From: a bacterium
GTDB lineage: Bacteria; Chlamydiota; Chlamydiia; Chlamydiales; JAFEGQ01
Assembly: GCA_021809305.1 (NCBI GenBank)
Contig: JAKBAF010000012.1
Location: 1-10,440, forward strand
Length of the DNA stretch: 10,440 nucleotides
Direction of reading: 5' to 3'
The position numbers were made by a program, and so were the translations under genes. Below, one piece after another: positions 1 to 6,486 of this stretch. The notes under the pieces were generated by a model. The model ran no database searches. It worked only from the letters and a program-made list of their open reading frames with translations, and had not been told where the DNA came from. Each line of letters starts with the position of its first letter. The stretch's first letter is position 1.

Positions 1-1663
1 GGAGTTTAGCGAGAGCCAGAAACGGATTCTCGAGCGCTTTGTAACAGACACATCAAGTAATGTTTTTGTTCTACGAAACCTCCCCGAGGTGATTAAGGGG
101 GCGCTCTTTTCGCGCTACTCGCGATCGACGCTGGGCTTGCGCTCACTGCTTCTTAAAGAGTTTATCCTGAACGAAGAGACGGCCTTCGATGCCATTGTTG
201 GGGGTCAAAACCAGCCGGAGGATGAGGCAGCAGAGGCGCAGAGTATCGCGATCAAGAAGGCTCAGAACTTCTACGACCGAATTCTCGATGGGTATGGCGA
301 CGATTCGATAGGAGAGCTTGGTGGGGCGCATTTGGCTATTGAGCAGATCTCAATGCTTGCAGCCAAGGTGATCCAGGATGCTCGCGTGGGCGGATCGCCC
401 CTTGAGAAGTCGACACGCTACGTCTATTTTGATCAGAAAGTAAAGGGGGAGTACCTCTTCTATCGCGAGCCGGTCCTGATGACCTCTGCCTATCGCGACC
501 TCTATGTCGAGACGTGTAACTCTCTCTTTGAGACCTATAGCTTCCTCATTCCAAAGGTCACTCAGATCATGGAAGAGCTCTTTCCTCGGGACGAGGAGGT
601 CTTGCGTTCGGCCTATACGGCAGCCTTGCGGGCGCGCGTTCTCGATGTTTTAAGGGGCCTGCTGCCAGCGGGTACGCTGACCAATATGGGAGTCTATGGC
701 AACGGGCGCTTCTTTCAGGCGCTTATCCAGAAGTTGACGGCCCATAATCTTGCTGAGCTTCAAGAGATTGGTCGGAAATCCTACGATGAGCTCTCTAAAG
801 TGATGCCCTCATTTGTGAGGCGCGCAGACCCATCCCACCCTAACAGCCGGGCGATGTCGCGCTTCTATGAGACGATGCAGGCGGAGATCAGGCTTGTTGC
901 CTCGCAGCATGGACCGAAGGTTGTTCACGGCCTCTCTCAGAAGGAGCAGCCTGGGGCGATACCTAAGGGGCAGTCTTGCGAGAGTGTGAGGCTGATTGAC
1001 TATACCAAGGATGCTCCTATTCGTGTGGCAGCAGCCCTTCTCTATAGTGCGACAGGCAGAGAGCTTTCCGATCTTATGGACTACTGTAGAACGCTTAACG
1101 CAGAGGAGCTTGCGAGGATCCTTGACTCTGCATGTAGTGCAAGAGAGAACCGCCGCCACAAGTCGCCGCGTGCGCTTGAGCAGGCATTTTTCACCTTTGA
1201 GCTTCTCTCTGATTTTGGCGTCTATCGCGACCTGCAGCGCCATCGGATGCTCACCCAAGAGAGGCAGCTTCTTAGCTGCGACTTCGGCTACTTTGTCCCG
1301 CAAGAGATTCGAGAGACAGAGTGGCTAGATCCCTATTGCAACGCCATGGGACGGGCGAGAGAGGCGTTTGACACGATTAGAGAGGAGCTTCCTGAAGAGG
1401 CGCAATACGTTGTGCCAATGGCCTATAGGGTCCGCTGGTACTTTCACATCAACCTGCGCGCGCTTCAGTGGTTAGTTGAGCTCCGCTCGTGTAGCCAAGG
1501 CCATCCGACCTATCGCTATCTCGCGCATGAGATGGCCCATCTGATCTGCCAGCAGTTCCCCGAGTTTGAGCGCTTCTTTCGCTTTGCCGACTACGAGGGG
1601 TACGATCTTGGCCGCCTCTCGCAGGAGGAGAGGGCTGCTCGCAAATCGCAGGAGTTGTCCTAA
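1..1663 (+). CDS. Two-domain ThyX-like flavin-dependent thymidylate synthase family protein (5' partial)
   Basis: The family makes dTMP from dUMP using FAD, NADPH and methylene-tetrahydrofolate, in the cytoplasm. The frame is open to the left edge: 29 codons precede the first possible start (GTG at 89), and they continue the family-like text (VFVLRNLPEV, then IKGALFSRYSRS). The true start therefore lies outside the window and at least 553 residues are present. That is about twice a classical ThyX (roughly 220-250 residues) and resembles the large chlamydial/actinobacterial form. Two ThyX-like halves are visible. The first has SPLEKSTRY (395-421), matching the S-x-x-E-x-S-x-R-Y end of the ThyX signature. 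The second has RHR (1238-1246) and a C-terminal NLRALQWLVELR block followed by a TYR-type motif. Neither half carries the whole RHRxxS signature, so catalysis is inferred from the family only. The TAA stop abuts the stop codon of the convergent gene. Confidence 0.85.
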   Translation, partial: EFSESQKRILERFVTDTSSNVFVLRNLPEVIKGALFSRYSRSTLGLRSLLLKEFILNEETAFDAIVGGQNQPEDEAAEAQSIAIKKAQNFYDRILDGYGDDSIGELGGAHLAIEQISMLAAKVIQDARVGGSPLEKSTRYVYFDQKVKGEYLFYREPVLMTSAYRDLYVETCNSLFETYSFLIPKVTQIMEELFPRDEEVLRSAYTAALRARVLDVLRGLLPAGTLTNMGVYGNGRFFQALIQKLTAHNLAELQEIGRKSYDELSKVMPSFVRRADPSHPNSRAMSRFYETMQAEIRLVASQHGPKVVHGLSQKEQPGAIPKGQSCESVRLIDYTKDAPIRVAAALLYSATGRELSDLMDYCRTLNAEELARILDSACSARENRRHKSPRALEQAFFTFELLSDFGVYRDLQRHRMLTQERQLLSCDFGYFVPQEIRETEWLDPYCNAMGRAREAFDTIREELPEEAQYVVPMAYRVRWYFHINLRALQWLVELRSCSQGHPTYRYLAHEMAHLICQQFPEFERFFRFADYEGYDLGRLSQEERAARKSQELS

Positions 1664-2092
1664 CTAACCACGAGTCCAGTTCTTTTTGCTCACACGCTTT
1701 TGTGTTGGAGTCTTGGTTTTTTTTGTCGGGGCAGCCTCTTTTGAGGGGGAGGTCTCGAGGAGGCTTGTATGACTTTCGTTCATTATCTCTTCAGCTCTCT
1801 CCTCGAACTTCTCCATCTCGCTCCGGATCTCTTCGATCGCGCGCCACTCTTCGGGTGAGAAGTTGTTTGGATCTTCCGAGAAGGCTTTAAGCTGCTCTTT
1901 GGTCATCCCAGTGGCTTGGTAGAGCTCTTCCGCCTTGTGGTTTAGGTCGGCCAGCGTATGCTCCATCTTCTTAACCAGCCCGTTGATGTCTGCTGGATCT
2001 TTTATTTGACCGACATCTTGCGTCTCTCGAAGGATTTCGAGAACCTCATGAAAGATGTCAGCTTCTGCTGCTTTTTTGTTCTTTTCCGCCAT
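1664..2092 (-). CDS. Small charged helical hypothetical protein beside greA
   Basis: A 142-residue protein of unknown function. I chose the ATG at 2092 (MAEKNKKAAEAD) because a GGGGGAG ribosome binding site lies directly before it. The alternative ATG at 2131 has no such site and overlaps the best -10 promoter box. The sequence is mostly helical and rich in Glu and Lys. It has a MTKEQLKAFSEDPNNFSPEEW stretch in the middle, a probable amphipathic helix after it, and a basic Lys/Thr-rich tail (KKTKTPTQKRVSKKNW). There is no signal peptide or membrane segment. From memory, C. trachomatis has a similarly short hypothetical gene (CT635) next to its greA (CT636), so this is probably the same chlamydial family; that link is inference. 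The gene is divergent from greA and its TAG stop touches the stop of the ThyX-like gene with no intervening base, leaving no room for a terminator. Confidence 0.78.
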   Translation of the reverse strand: MAEKNKKAAEADIFHEVLEILRETQDVGQIKDPADINGLVKKMEHTLADLNHKAEELYQATGMTKEQLKAFSEDPNNFSPEEWRAIEEIRSEMEKFEERAEEIMNESHTSLLETSPSKEAAPTKKTKTPTQKRVSKKNWTRG

Positions 2093-2112
2093 ACTCCCCC
2101 CAATATACAACA

Positions 2113-2133
2113 AATTATTTCCTATTCTCATAG
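2113..2133 (-). repeat. Shared 21-bp promoter-region motif, copy 1
   Basis: On the minus strand this reads CTATGAGAATAG, then GA, then AATAATT. The same text with CC in place of GA occurs at 6436-6456 on the plus strand, giving 19 matches of 21. Both copies lie in the promoter region of a gene that starts just downstream. In this copy the motif runs from the -10 box past the predicted transcription start. Confidence 0.5.
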
Positions 2134-2158
2134 TAATAAATAAAAATTATAATTACAA
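2130..2158 (-). promoter_or_regulatory. Sigma70-type promoter for the 142-residue protein
   Basis: On the minus strand, TTGTAA (2158-2153) and TACTAT (2135-2130) are separated by exactly 17 bases in a very A+T-rich stretch. Transcription would begin near 2123 and give a leader of about 30 bases with the ribosome binding site in it. This placement supports the ATG at 2092 as the start. It was found by reading only, so the true start point could differ. Confidence 0.5.
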
Positions 2159-2213
2159 CACTGTCACATAAACCAGCCGTATGGGTGTATTATGTTGATT
2201 TTTATTCTCTTTC

Positions 2214-2233
2214 GAACAAGGGGGAAATTGTTC
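2214..2233. promoter_or_regulatory. Inverted repeat between divergent genes, possible operator
   Basis: GAACAA (2214-2219) and TTGTTC (2228-2233) form a 6-bp inverted repeat with an 8-base spacer, about 75 bases upstream of the greA promoter candidate and 55 bases upstream of the opposing one. A GGGAA/TTCCC pair overlaps it. The arms are short enough to arise by chance, so this is only a candidate binding site. Nothing else clear is visible in the remainder of the 2159-2306 spacer. Confidence 0.25.
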
Positions 2234-2306
2234 CAAATGTTCCCTATTAAATTGATAATAAGCGACTTACACTCTTCCTAGTTCGGAAAATCGCCCTGCG
2301 CTTTCG

Positions 2307-2335
2307 TTGAGCATAATTTTGCTCTCTGGTATTCT
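2307..2335 (+). promoter_or_regulatory. Sigma70-type promoter for greA-rdgB
   Basis: TTGAGC (2307-2312) and TATTCT (2330-2335) are spaced by 17 bases. The predicted transcription start is near 2342, giving a leader of about 60 bases before greA. Both boxes deviate from consensus, so this is the best candidate by eye and not a certainty. Confidence 0.42.
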
Positions 2336-2391
2336 GCTAGAAGCCATTCTGACAATTTAAGACAACCAACCGTATGACCGCACGAAACGGC

Positions 2392-2398
2392 GGGGGAG
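2392..2398 (+). promoter_or_regulatory. Ribosome binding site of greA
   Basis: GGGGGAG lies four bases before the ATG at 2403 and fixes that start. A second ATG at 2399 is out of frame. Confidence 0.7.
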
Positions 2399-2402
2399 AT
2401 GC

Positions 2403-4571
2403 ATGAGTTATCTCGACGAGTTCCAGAAGAAGATAGATCGCGACGACTTCCAGGGATATTTGGTTATTTGGGAGGAGTATTGTGCTGCCGATGAGGTTGA
2501 CGGCCGGGAGCTGGAGTCGGTTTTGAACCGCGTGCGTGGTTCCCGCTTTGCAGGTCGCTTTGGCCCCCTGGCCCAGACAGCCCTTCCTCTTTGGGAGCGG
2601 GTAGAAGATGAAGAGCAGGCCTATCGCATCTTCAAGCTGATTGTCGATCTCGAAACACAAAACCCACATGAGCTTGCAGCCCTTGCCTATGCTATCTTGG
2701 AAAGGCGGTATGGAAATGAGTCCTACTTCAATGAGAAAATACGGCTTGTTGGCTTGCGAAATCGAGAGTTCTTCCAAGGGTCGGTGCGCAATTTTGAACT
2801 TCTGCGCCATCTAAACAAGGGGCGCTTTGTCTTTCATACAGGAGGATGGGGCACGGGAGAGATTGTTGAGCTCTCTTTGGTGCGCGAGGAGCTTGTTATT
2901 GAATTTGAAAGGGTCTCTGGGCGCAAGTCGATGTCCTTTGAAAACGCCTTTTCCACCCTGATCCCCCTCTCTGATGACCACTTTTTAAGCCGGCGCTTTG
3001 GTGACCCTGATCAGCTAGAAGAGGAGGCGCGTAAGGATCCTGTTGGCGTTGTTCAGCTTCTATTAAAGGATCTTGGGCCAAAGAGTGCAGCTGAGATCAA
3101 GGAGGAGCTTTGCGATCTGGTGATCCCAGCAAAGGATTGGACGAAGTGGTGGCAGTCGGCGCGGACGCGAATTAAGAAGGATACTCGAATCGAGACGCCG
3201 AGTGCGGTTAGATTCCCCTTTCGCCTAAGAGAGGAGGAGGTTAGCCACGTCGATAGGCTCAAGGAGGCGCTGAAGGAAGAGACAACGCCTGAGCGTACAA
3301 TTCTTCTTGTCTACAACTTTATCCGCGACTTCCCCGAGGTACAAAAGAGTACAGACGGGCGAGAGTTTATCCAAGAGAGACTGGGTCAGCTTTTGAGGCG
3401 GGACGGGGTGCCACTGGCCATTAGGATCCAGGCGAATGCCCTTCTTGAGGAGATCTTTGGGGGAGAGGTGGGCTCATCGCTCGCTGAATCGCTAAAAGGG
3501 GTGAGAGATCTGCCCTCTGTCATTGAATCTATCGAAATTGCGGCGTTTAAAAAGCGGGCACTTGTCGCTATTAGGCAGACAAGATCGGACTGGATTCCCC
3601 TCTTTCTCGATTTCTTCTTCTCTGTGAAGCAGAGCGCTCTTCGAGACTATCTCCTAAAGGAGCTTGGCCAAGGAAGTGCAAAGCAGGAGCTCTCTCTTAG
3701 GATCGAGCAGCTCTTGCACCAACCCGCTGAGCAGCCCAACCTCTTCATCTGGTACTTCCAAAAGGTTATGGATAAGGATGAGGATGCGCTTTATGTCGAT
3801 AAGAGCGGTCAGTGCCAATTCTTCGAGGGATTCCTCATGCTGCTCCATCAATTGGAGAATCAGCCGGCCCATCGAGAGCATGTAAAGAAGATGTACAGCA
3901 TCTTGACATCTGGGCGTTTTGCCTTGGTGCGTGAGATTCTTAAGGGAAGCCCGATTGAGTTTGCAAAGGAGTTTCTCCTTCTTGTCTCGAAGCTGCAGAC
4001 GCTCAACTCACACGATGTGAAGATCATGCACGCACTAGCAGAGGTGGCCCACCCCACGCTTGCGCAAGGTAAGCGCGAATCGGGGGATGAGGAGTCTGTT
4101 ATCTGGACAACAGAGGCGGGTTATCAGAGGTTGCGCGACCGTATGAACCATATCGGCACAACCGAGATGGTGGACAATGCGCGAGAGATTGAGGTGGCGC
4201 GAGCCCATGGAGACTTGCGTGAGAATGCCGAGTATAAAGCGGCCCTTGAGAGGAGAGCGCGCCTTCAATCGGAGCTGCGCACCCTCTCCGACCAGCTCTC
4301 AGCAGCGCGTATTTTGACCGAGAATGACGTTTCAAATGATGTCGTCGGTGTTGGGGCGATCGTTGAGTTGCTTAAGGGCGACGGGGAGCGGCTGAGCTAT
4401 ACGATTCTTGGCCCCTGGGACGCGGATCCGGACCAACACATCCTCTCTTTCCAGTCGCGGCTTGCTAAGGCCATGAGTGGTCTCAAAGAGAAAGATGAGT
4501 TCTCGTATCAAGGTGAGAGTTATACAATCGATAGGATTAGCACAGTCTTTCAAAAAGGTGCCATTAGGTGA
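2403..4571 (+). CDS. greA: Transcript cleavage factor GreA fused to a long N-terminal domain
   Basis: GreA enters the secondary channel of backtracked RNA polymerase and stimulates cleavage of the nascent RNA 3' end, restarting stalled complexes. Classical GreA is about 158 residues; this protein has 722, with the GreA part at the C terminus. The coiled-coil hairpin spans roughly residues 565-635 and holds the tip motif GDLRENAEYKAA with the acidic pair D604 and E607 that coordinates the catalytic metal. The FKBP-like domain follows (VGVGAIVELLKGDGERL to YTIDRIS). The first 560 residues are helical with one compact beta-rich segment near residues 140-185 (GGWGTGEIVELS), which faintly recalls Tudor/CarD-like RNA polymerase-binding folds; that likeness is inference. 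The same fusion is known from Chlamydia. The ATG at 2403 is preceded by GGGGGAG four bases away. The last four bases overlap the next gene. Confidence 0.96.
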   Translation: MSYLDEFQKKIDRDDFQGYLVIWEEYCAADEVDGRELESVLNRVRGSRFAGRFGPLAQTALPLWERVEDEEQAYRIFKLIVDLETQNPHELAALAYAILERRYGNESYFNEKIRLVGLRNREFFQGSVRNFELLRHLNKGRFVFHTGGWGTGEIVELSLVREELVIEFERVSGRKSMSFENAFSTLIPLSDDHFLSRRFGDPDQLEEEARKDPVGVVQLLLKDLGPKSAAEIKEELCDLVIPAKDWTKWWQSARTRIKKDTRIETPSAVRFPFRLREEEVSHVDRLKEALKEETTPERTILLVYNFIRDFPEVQKSTDGREFIQERLGQLLRRDGVPLAIRIQANALLEEIFGGEVGSSLAESLKGVRDLPSVIESIEIAAFKKRALVAIRQTRSDWIPLFLDFFFSVKQSALRDYLLKELGQGSAKQELSLRIEQLLHQPAEQPNLFIWYFQKVMDKDEDALYVDKSGQCQFFEGFLMLLHQLENQPAHREHVKKMYSILTSGRFALVREILKGSPIEFAKEFLLLVSKLQTLNSHDVKIMHALAEVAHPTLAQGKRESGDEESVIWTTEAGYQRLRDRMNHIGTTEMVDNAREIEVARAHGDLRENAEYKAALERRARLQSELRTLSDQLSAARILTENDVSNDVVGVGAIVELLKGDGERLSYTILGPWDADPDQHILSFQSRLAKAMSGLKEKDEFSYQGESYTIDRISTVFQKGAIR

Positions 4572-5161
4572 TTCGCCTTCTCATCGCCACCTCCAACCTC
4601 CACAAGGTGCGAGAGATTCGCAATATGTTGGGTCGATATGAGGAGATCGAGCTCATCTCGCTCCGCGCCTTCCCAGAGTATGAGCCTCCAGAGGAGACAG
4701 GGGCGACCTTTCAAGAGAACGCGCTTCTTAAGGCGCTCCACGCCTCTAAACTTCATTCGGGACTCGTTTTGGCTGACGACTCAGGTCTTGTTGTCCCAAG
4801 CCTGCAAGGAGAGCCGGGCGTCTACTCCGCCCGCTATGCAGGTGTGGGGGCAACTGAGGCGGACAATCGAAAAAAGCTTGTCGAGCGAATGAGTGGACTG
4901 GATGAGGGTCTGCGTGGTGGCCACTTTGTCTGTGCCTTAGCGCTTGTCTCGCCACTTGGCGTTATTGCGCAAGAGGAGGCTAGGTGCGAGGGGGTGATTC
5001 TACATAAAGAGCGTGGCGGCCAAGGGCATGGCTACGATAGCCTCTTTGTCAAAGAGGGCTACCGGCTCACCTTTGCCGAGATCAGCGAAGAGACGAAGAA
5101 TCAGGTCTCCCATCGACGACGGGCCCTCGATAAGATCCTCCCTGCCTTAATCAATCGGTAG
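4568..5161 (+). CDS. rdgB: dITP/XTP pyrophosphatase (RdgB/HAM1 family)
   Basis: This enzyme hydrolyses non-canonical purine triphosphates (dITP, XTP, ITP) to the monophosphate and pyrophosphate, keeping deaminated bases out of DNA and RNA. The 197-residue length is normal for the family. Visible motifs in order are IATSNLHKVREI at 6-17 (family SNxxKxxE, S9 N10 K13 E16), ADDSGL at 69-74 with the catalytic Asp pair, GVYSARYAG at 84-92, GGQGHGYDSLF at 150-160 and SHRRRAL at 181-187; together these are essentially diagnostic. The start is GTG at 4568, inside the TGA stop region of greA (shared GTGA). This implies translational coupling and explains the absence of a separate promoter. The pairing of transcript proofreading with nucleotide-pool cleaning makes functional sense, but is probably just operon layout. 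Confidence 0.97.
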   Translation: MIRLLIATSNLHKVREIRNMLGRYEEIELISLRAFPEYEPPEETGATFQENALLKALHASKLHSGLVLADDSGLVVPSLQGEPGVYSARYAGVGATEADNRKKLVERMSGLDEGLRGGHFVCALALVSPLGVIAQEEARCEGVILHKERGGQGHGYDSLFVKEGYRLTFAEISEETKNQVSHRRRALDKILPALINR

Positions 5162-5185
5162 AGGGGGCCATTTTCATAGTTTCGT

Positions 5186-5324
5186 CATTCGATATAGATC
5201 GTCTCTATGTGAATGGCGGGCACAGGCGTGCCCGGAGCCAAAGCTTTACTAAGGGTGCCGCACTCCATATCGGAATTTACTGCTAAATATCCGTGCCATA
5301 GCTAAAAGTTGGAGTGCGGTACTC
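5186..5324 (+). other. Structured non-coding region before the NYN nuclease gene
   Basis: Most of the rdgB-to-NYN gap can fold into three consecutive stem-loops. Stem I pairs CATTC (5186-5190) with GAATG (5211-5215), and inside it ATAGA (5194-5198) with TCTAT (5204-5208). Stem II pairs CGGGCAC (5217-5223) with GTGCCCG (5228-5234) around AGGC. Stem III pairs CCGCACTCCA (5258-5267) with TGGAGTGCGG (5310-5319), and pairing continues outward with mismatches. Inside stem III, CGGAATTTA (5271-5279) pairs with TAAAT-A-TCCG (5284-5293) around CTGC, with one bulged A. No T-run follows any stem, so a normal terminator is not supported. It could be a regulatory leader, a small RNA or a remnant of a palindromic repeat. 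A weak promoter-like pair (TTTTCA at 5171 and TATAGA at 5193, 16 apart) lies just before it. Confidence 0.5.
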
Positions 5325-5329
5325 CCGTA

Positions 5330-5875
5330 ATGGCCGTAAAGGGCTGGCTTTCGCTGAACAGAGTCTACATCGATGGTTACAACCTTCTCTTCTCTCTTGA
5401 AATCCGAGAGGGCTCACTTGAGGAGATGCGAGAGGAGCTCCTCTCTCGCTTAAGAGAGGCCCTTACCAATCGGCCAGGCGACTTCACAATTGTCTTCGAC
5501 GCAGCGCGAGGCACCTCGTTTTCTAGCGGCCATCTAGGTACACTTGAAATTGTCTTTACCGAACCTGGCATGAGCGCAGATGACTACCTTCTAAGAGAGT
5601 TCGCCTCTTCCCCCCATGCCAGATCCTCACTTCTTGTCACATCGGATCGAAAATTGGCCAAAGAGGCGCAGTGGCTTGGGGTCAAAGTGGTTGATGCCCG
5701 CCTCTTTTGGCAGAAGATGGCCAGGTGGAGCTGCCAGGAGAGGGAGGCCTCGCCCTCTAAAGATGGCCCCGCGCCGCCGCACAAAAGGAAGGTTAGGCCG
5801 CTTCCTGATGCCATGGAGAGAGAAAGATGGTTAAAAATATTTACCGAAAGATTAAAAGGGAAGTCAAAGGGCTAA
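5330..5875 (+). CDS. NYN-domain (YacP/Rae1-like) endoribonuclease
   Basis: The NYN/YacP family has a PIN-like fold and uses clustered acidic residues to cut RNA; the Bacillus subtilis member Rae1 cuts mRNA in the ribosomal A site. Numbered from the ATG at 5330 (181 residues), the signature is YIDGYNLLF (D15, N18), then IVFDAARG (D57), SADDYLLRE (D84, D85) and LLVTSDRKLA (D106), in the family order. The tail after residue 140 is basic and proline-rich and could contact RNA. A TTG at 5309 would add seven residues and place the start inside the upstream stem; neither start has a clear ribosome binding site, so the start is uncertain. The next gene follows after 18 bases, which implies an operon. 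The substrate in this organism cannot be told from sequence. Confidence 0.88.
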   Translation: MAVKGWLSLNRVYIDGYNLLFSLEIREGSLEEMREELLSRLREALTNRPGDFTIVFDAARGTSFSSGHLGTLEIVFTEPGMSADDYLLREFASSPHARSSLLVTSDRKLAKEAQWLGVKVVDARLFWQKMARWSCQEREASPSKDGPAPPHKRKVRPLPDAMERERWLKIFTERLKGKSKG

Positions 5876-5893
5876 CAGCAGAGGAGTCTTAGG

Positions 5894-6424
5894 ATGTTTA
5901 ATATTATTGTTGCACTACTTGTCCTGATTGCAGGGCTCACTCTCTTCGCGGGCTGGAGCCGGGCGCTTGGGCTGAAGAGGTCGGTCTCCACAGCGCGAAA
6001 TCTCACCGACTGGAGGACCTTCCGCCTTCTCGTGCTACTCTCCTTTGTGGCAGATCTTGTCCTCATTATTATTGCCCTAATCGGCCTGCCGATGACCTTC
6101 TCCTACCTTGCAGGTTTGATGCTGATCTATCTTGGCGTCCTCTTTATCTATACGATCAATTTGGCTCGTGGCATCGCTAGAGTATCGCCGGGCCCCGATG
6201 AGGCCGTACTTGCTCCGACAGCTGCCCACAGTGCGGCCGCCCCCTCTCCTATGGCCGAGATGCGTACCCTCATCACTACGATGACAGCTACCGCTGAGCA
6301 TCTTCGCGATGAGAGCGGCAAGCCAGCGGGTGAGTTGCGGATAGAGGCGATAAAAGAGGCTAGCGCTTCACTTCTCTCTCAGTCAAAAACCCTTTCCATG
6401 TTAATAAATCATCTCGAAAGTTGA
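5894..6424 (+). CDS. Three-helix membrane protein, function unknown
   Basis: I do not recognise a family for this 176-residue protein. Three hydrophobic segments are visible: about residues 3-20, 44-64 and 68-90. The first is separated from the others by a basic stretch (residues 22-44, Arg/Lys-rich) that is likely cytoplasmic. After residue 95 comes an Ala/Pro-rich linker and then a predicted amphipathic helix (roughly 120-176) ending in LSQSKTLSMLINHLES; by the positive-inside rule this part may lie in the periplasm, but the call is weak. There is no obvious signal-peptide cleavage site. GAGGAG (5881-5886) lies seven bases before the ATG. It is probably co-transcribed with the NYN nuclease gene, which might hint at a membrane-linked RNA process, but gene order alone is thin evidence. 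Confidence 0.85.
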   Translation: MFNIIVALLVLIAGLTLFAGWSRALGLKRSVSTARNLTDWRTFRLLVLLSFVADLVLIIIALIGLPMTFSYLAGLMLIYLGVLFIYTINLARGIARVSPGPDEAVLAPTAAHSAAAPSPMAEMRTLITTMTATAEHLRDESGKPAGELRIEAIKEASASLLSQSKTLSMLINHLES

Positions 6425-6425
6425 G

Positions 6426-6455
6426 TTGACAAGTTCTATGAGAATAGCCAATAAT
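6426..6455 (+). promoter_or_regulatory. Strong sigma70-type promoter for the coiled-coil gene
   Basis: A perfect -35 box TTGACA (6426-6431) is followed after 18 bases by AATAAT (6450-6455, five of six to TATAAT). Transcription would start near 6461-6463, only about 25 bases before the ATG. The promoter begins one base after the stop codon region of the previous gene, so this gene probably has its own transcript. The spacer and -10 box contain the 21-bp motif shared with 2113-2133. Confidence 0.65.
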
Positions 6456-6456
6456 T
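6436..6456 (+). repeat. Shared 21-bp promoter-region motif, copy 2
   Basis: CTATGAGAATAG, then CC, then AATAATT, matching the minus-strand copy at 2113-2133 at 19 of 21 positions. Here it fills the spacer and the -10 box. Its GAGAAT (6440-6445) is also an inverted repeat of ATTCTC (6454-6459). Confidence 0.5.
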
Positions 6457-6479
6457 CTCCCACATTGTTCATGTGGGAG
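6457..6479 (+). promoter_or_regulatory. Hairpin covering the ribosome binding site
   Basis: CTCCCACAT (6457-6465) and ATGTGGGAG (6471-6479) make a perfect 9-bp stem with the five-base loop TGTTC. The right arm contains most of the ribosome binding site GGGAGG (6475-6480), which sits six bases before the ATG at 6487. Long transcripts reading in from upstream would hide the site, whereas RNA from the local promoter would start inside the left arm. As DNA it could equally be an operator at the transcription start. Confidence 0.6.
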
Positions 6480-6486
6480 GATTATC

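Noticed and set aside
809..1303. 164-codon open frame antisense to the ThyX-like gene
   Set aside because: It lies wholly inside a well-supported gene, is Cys/Arg-rich and resembles no protein family.
2337..2810. 157-codon antisense frame over the start of greA
   Set aside because: It overlaps the greA start on the other strand and has no start signals or recognisable motifs.
5217..5234. Rho-independent terminator after rdgB
   Set aside because: The 7-bp stem is good, but it is followed by GAGCCAAAG and not by a T-run, so it is kept only as part of the structured region.
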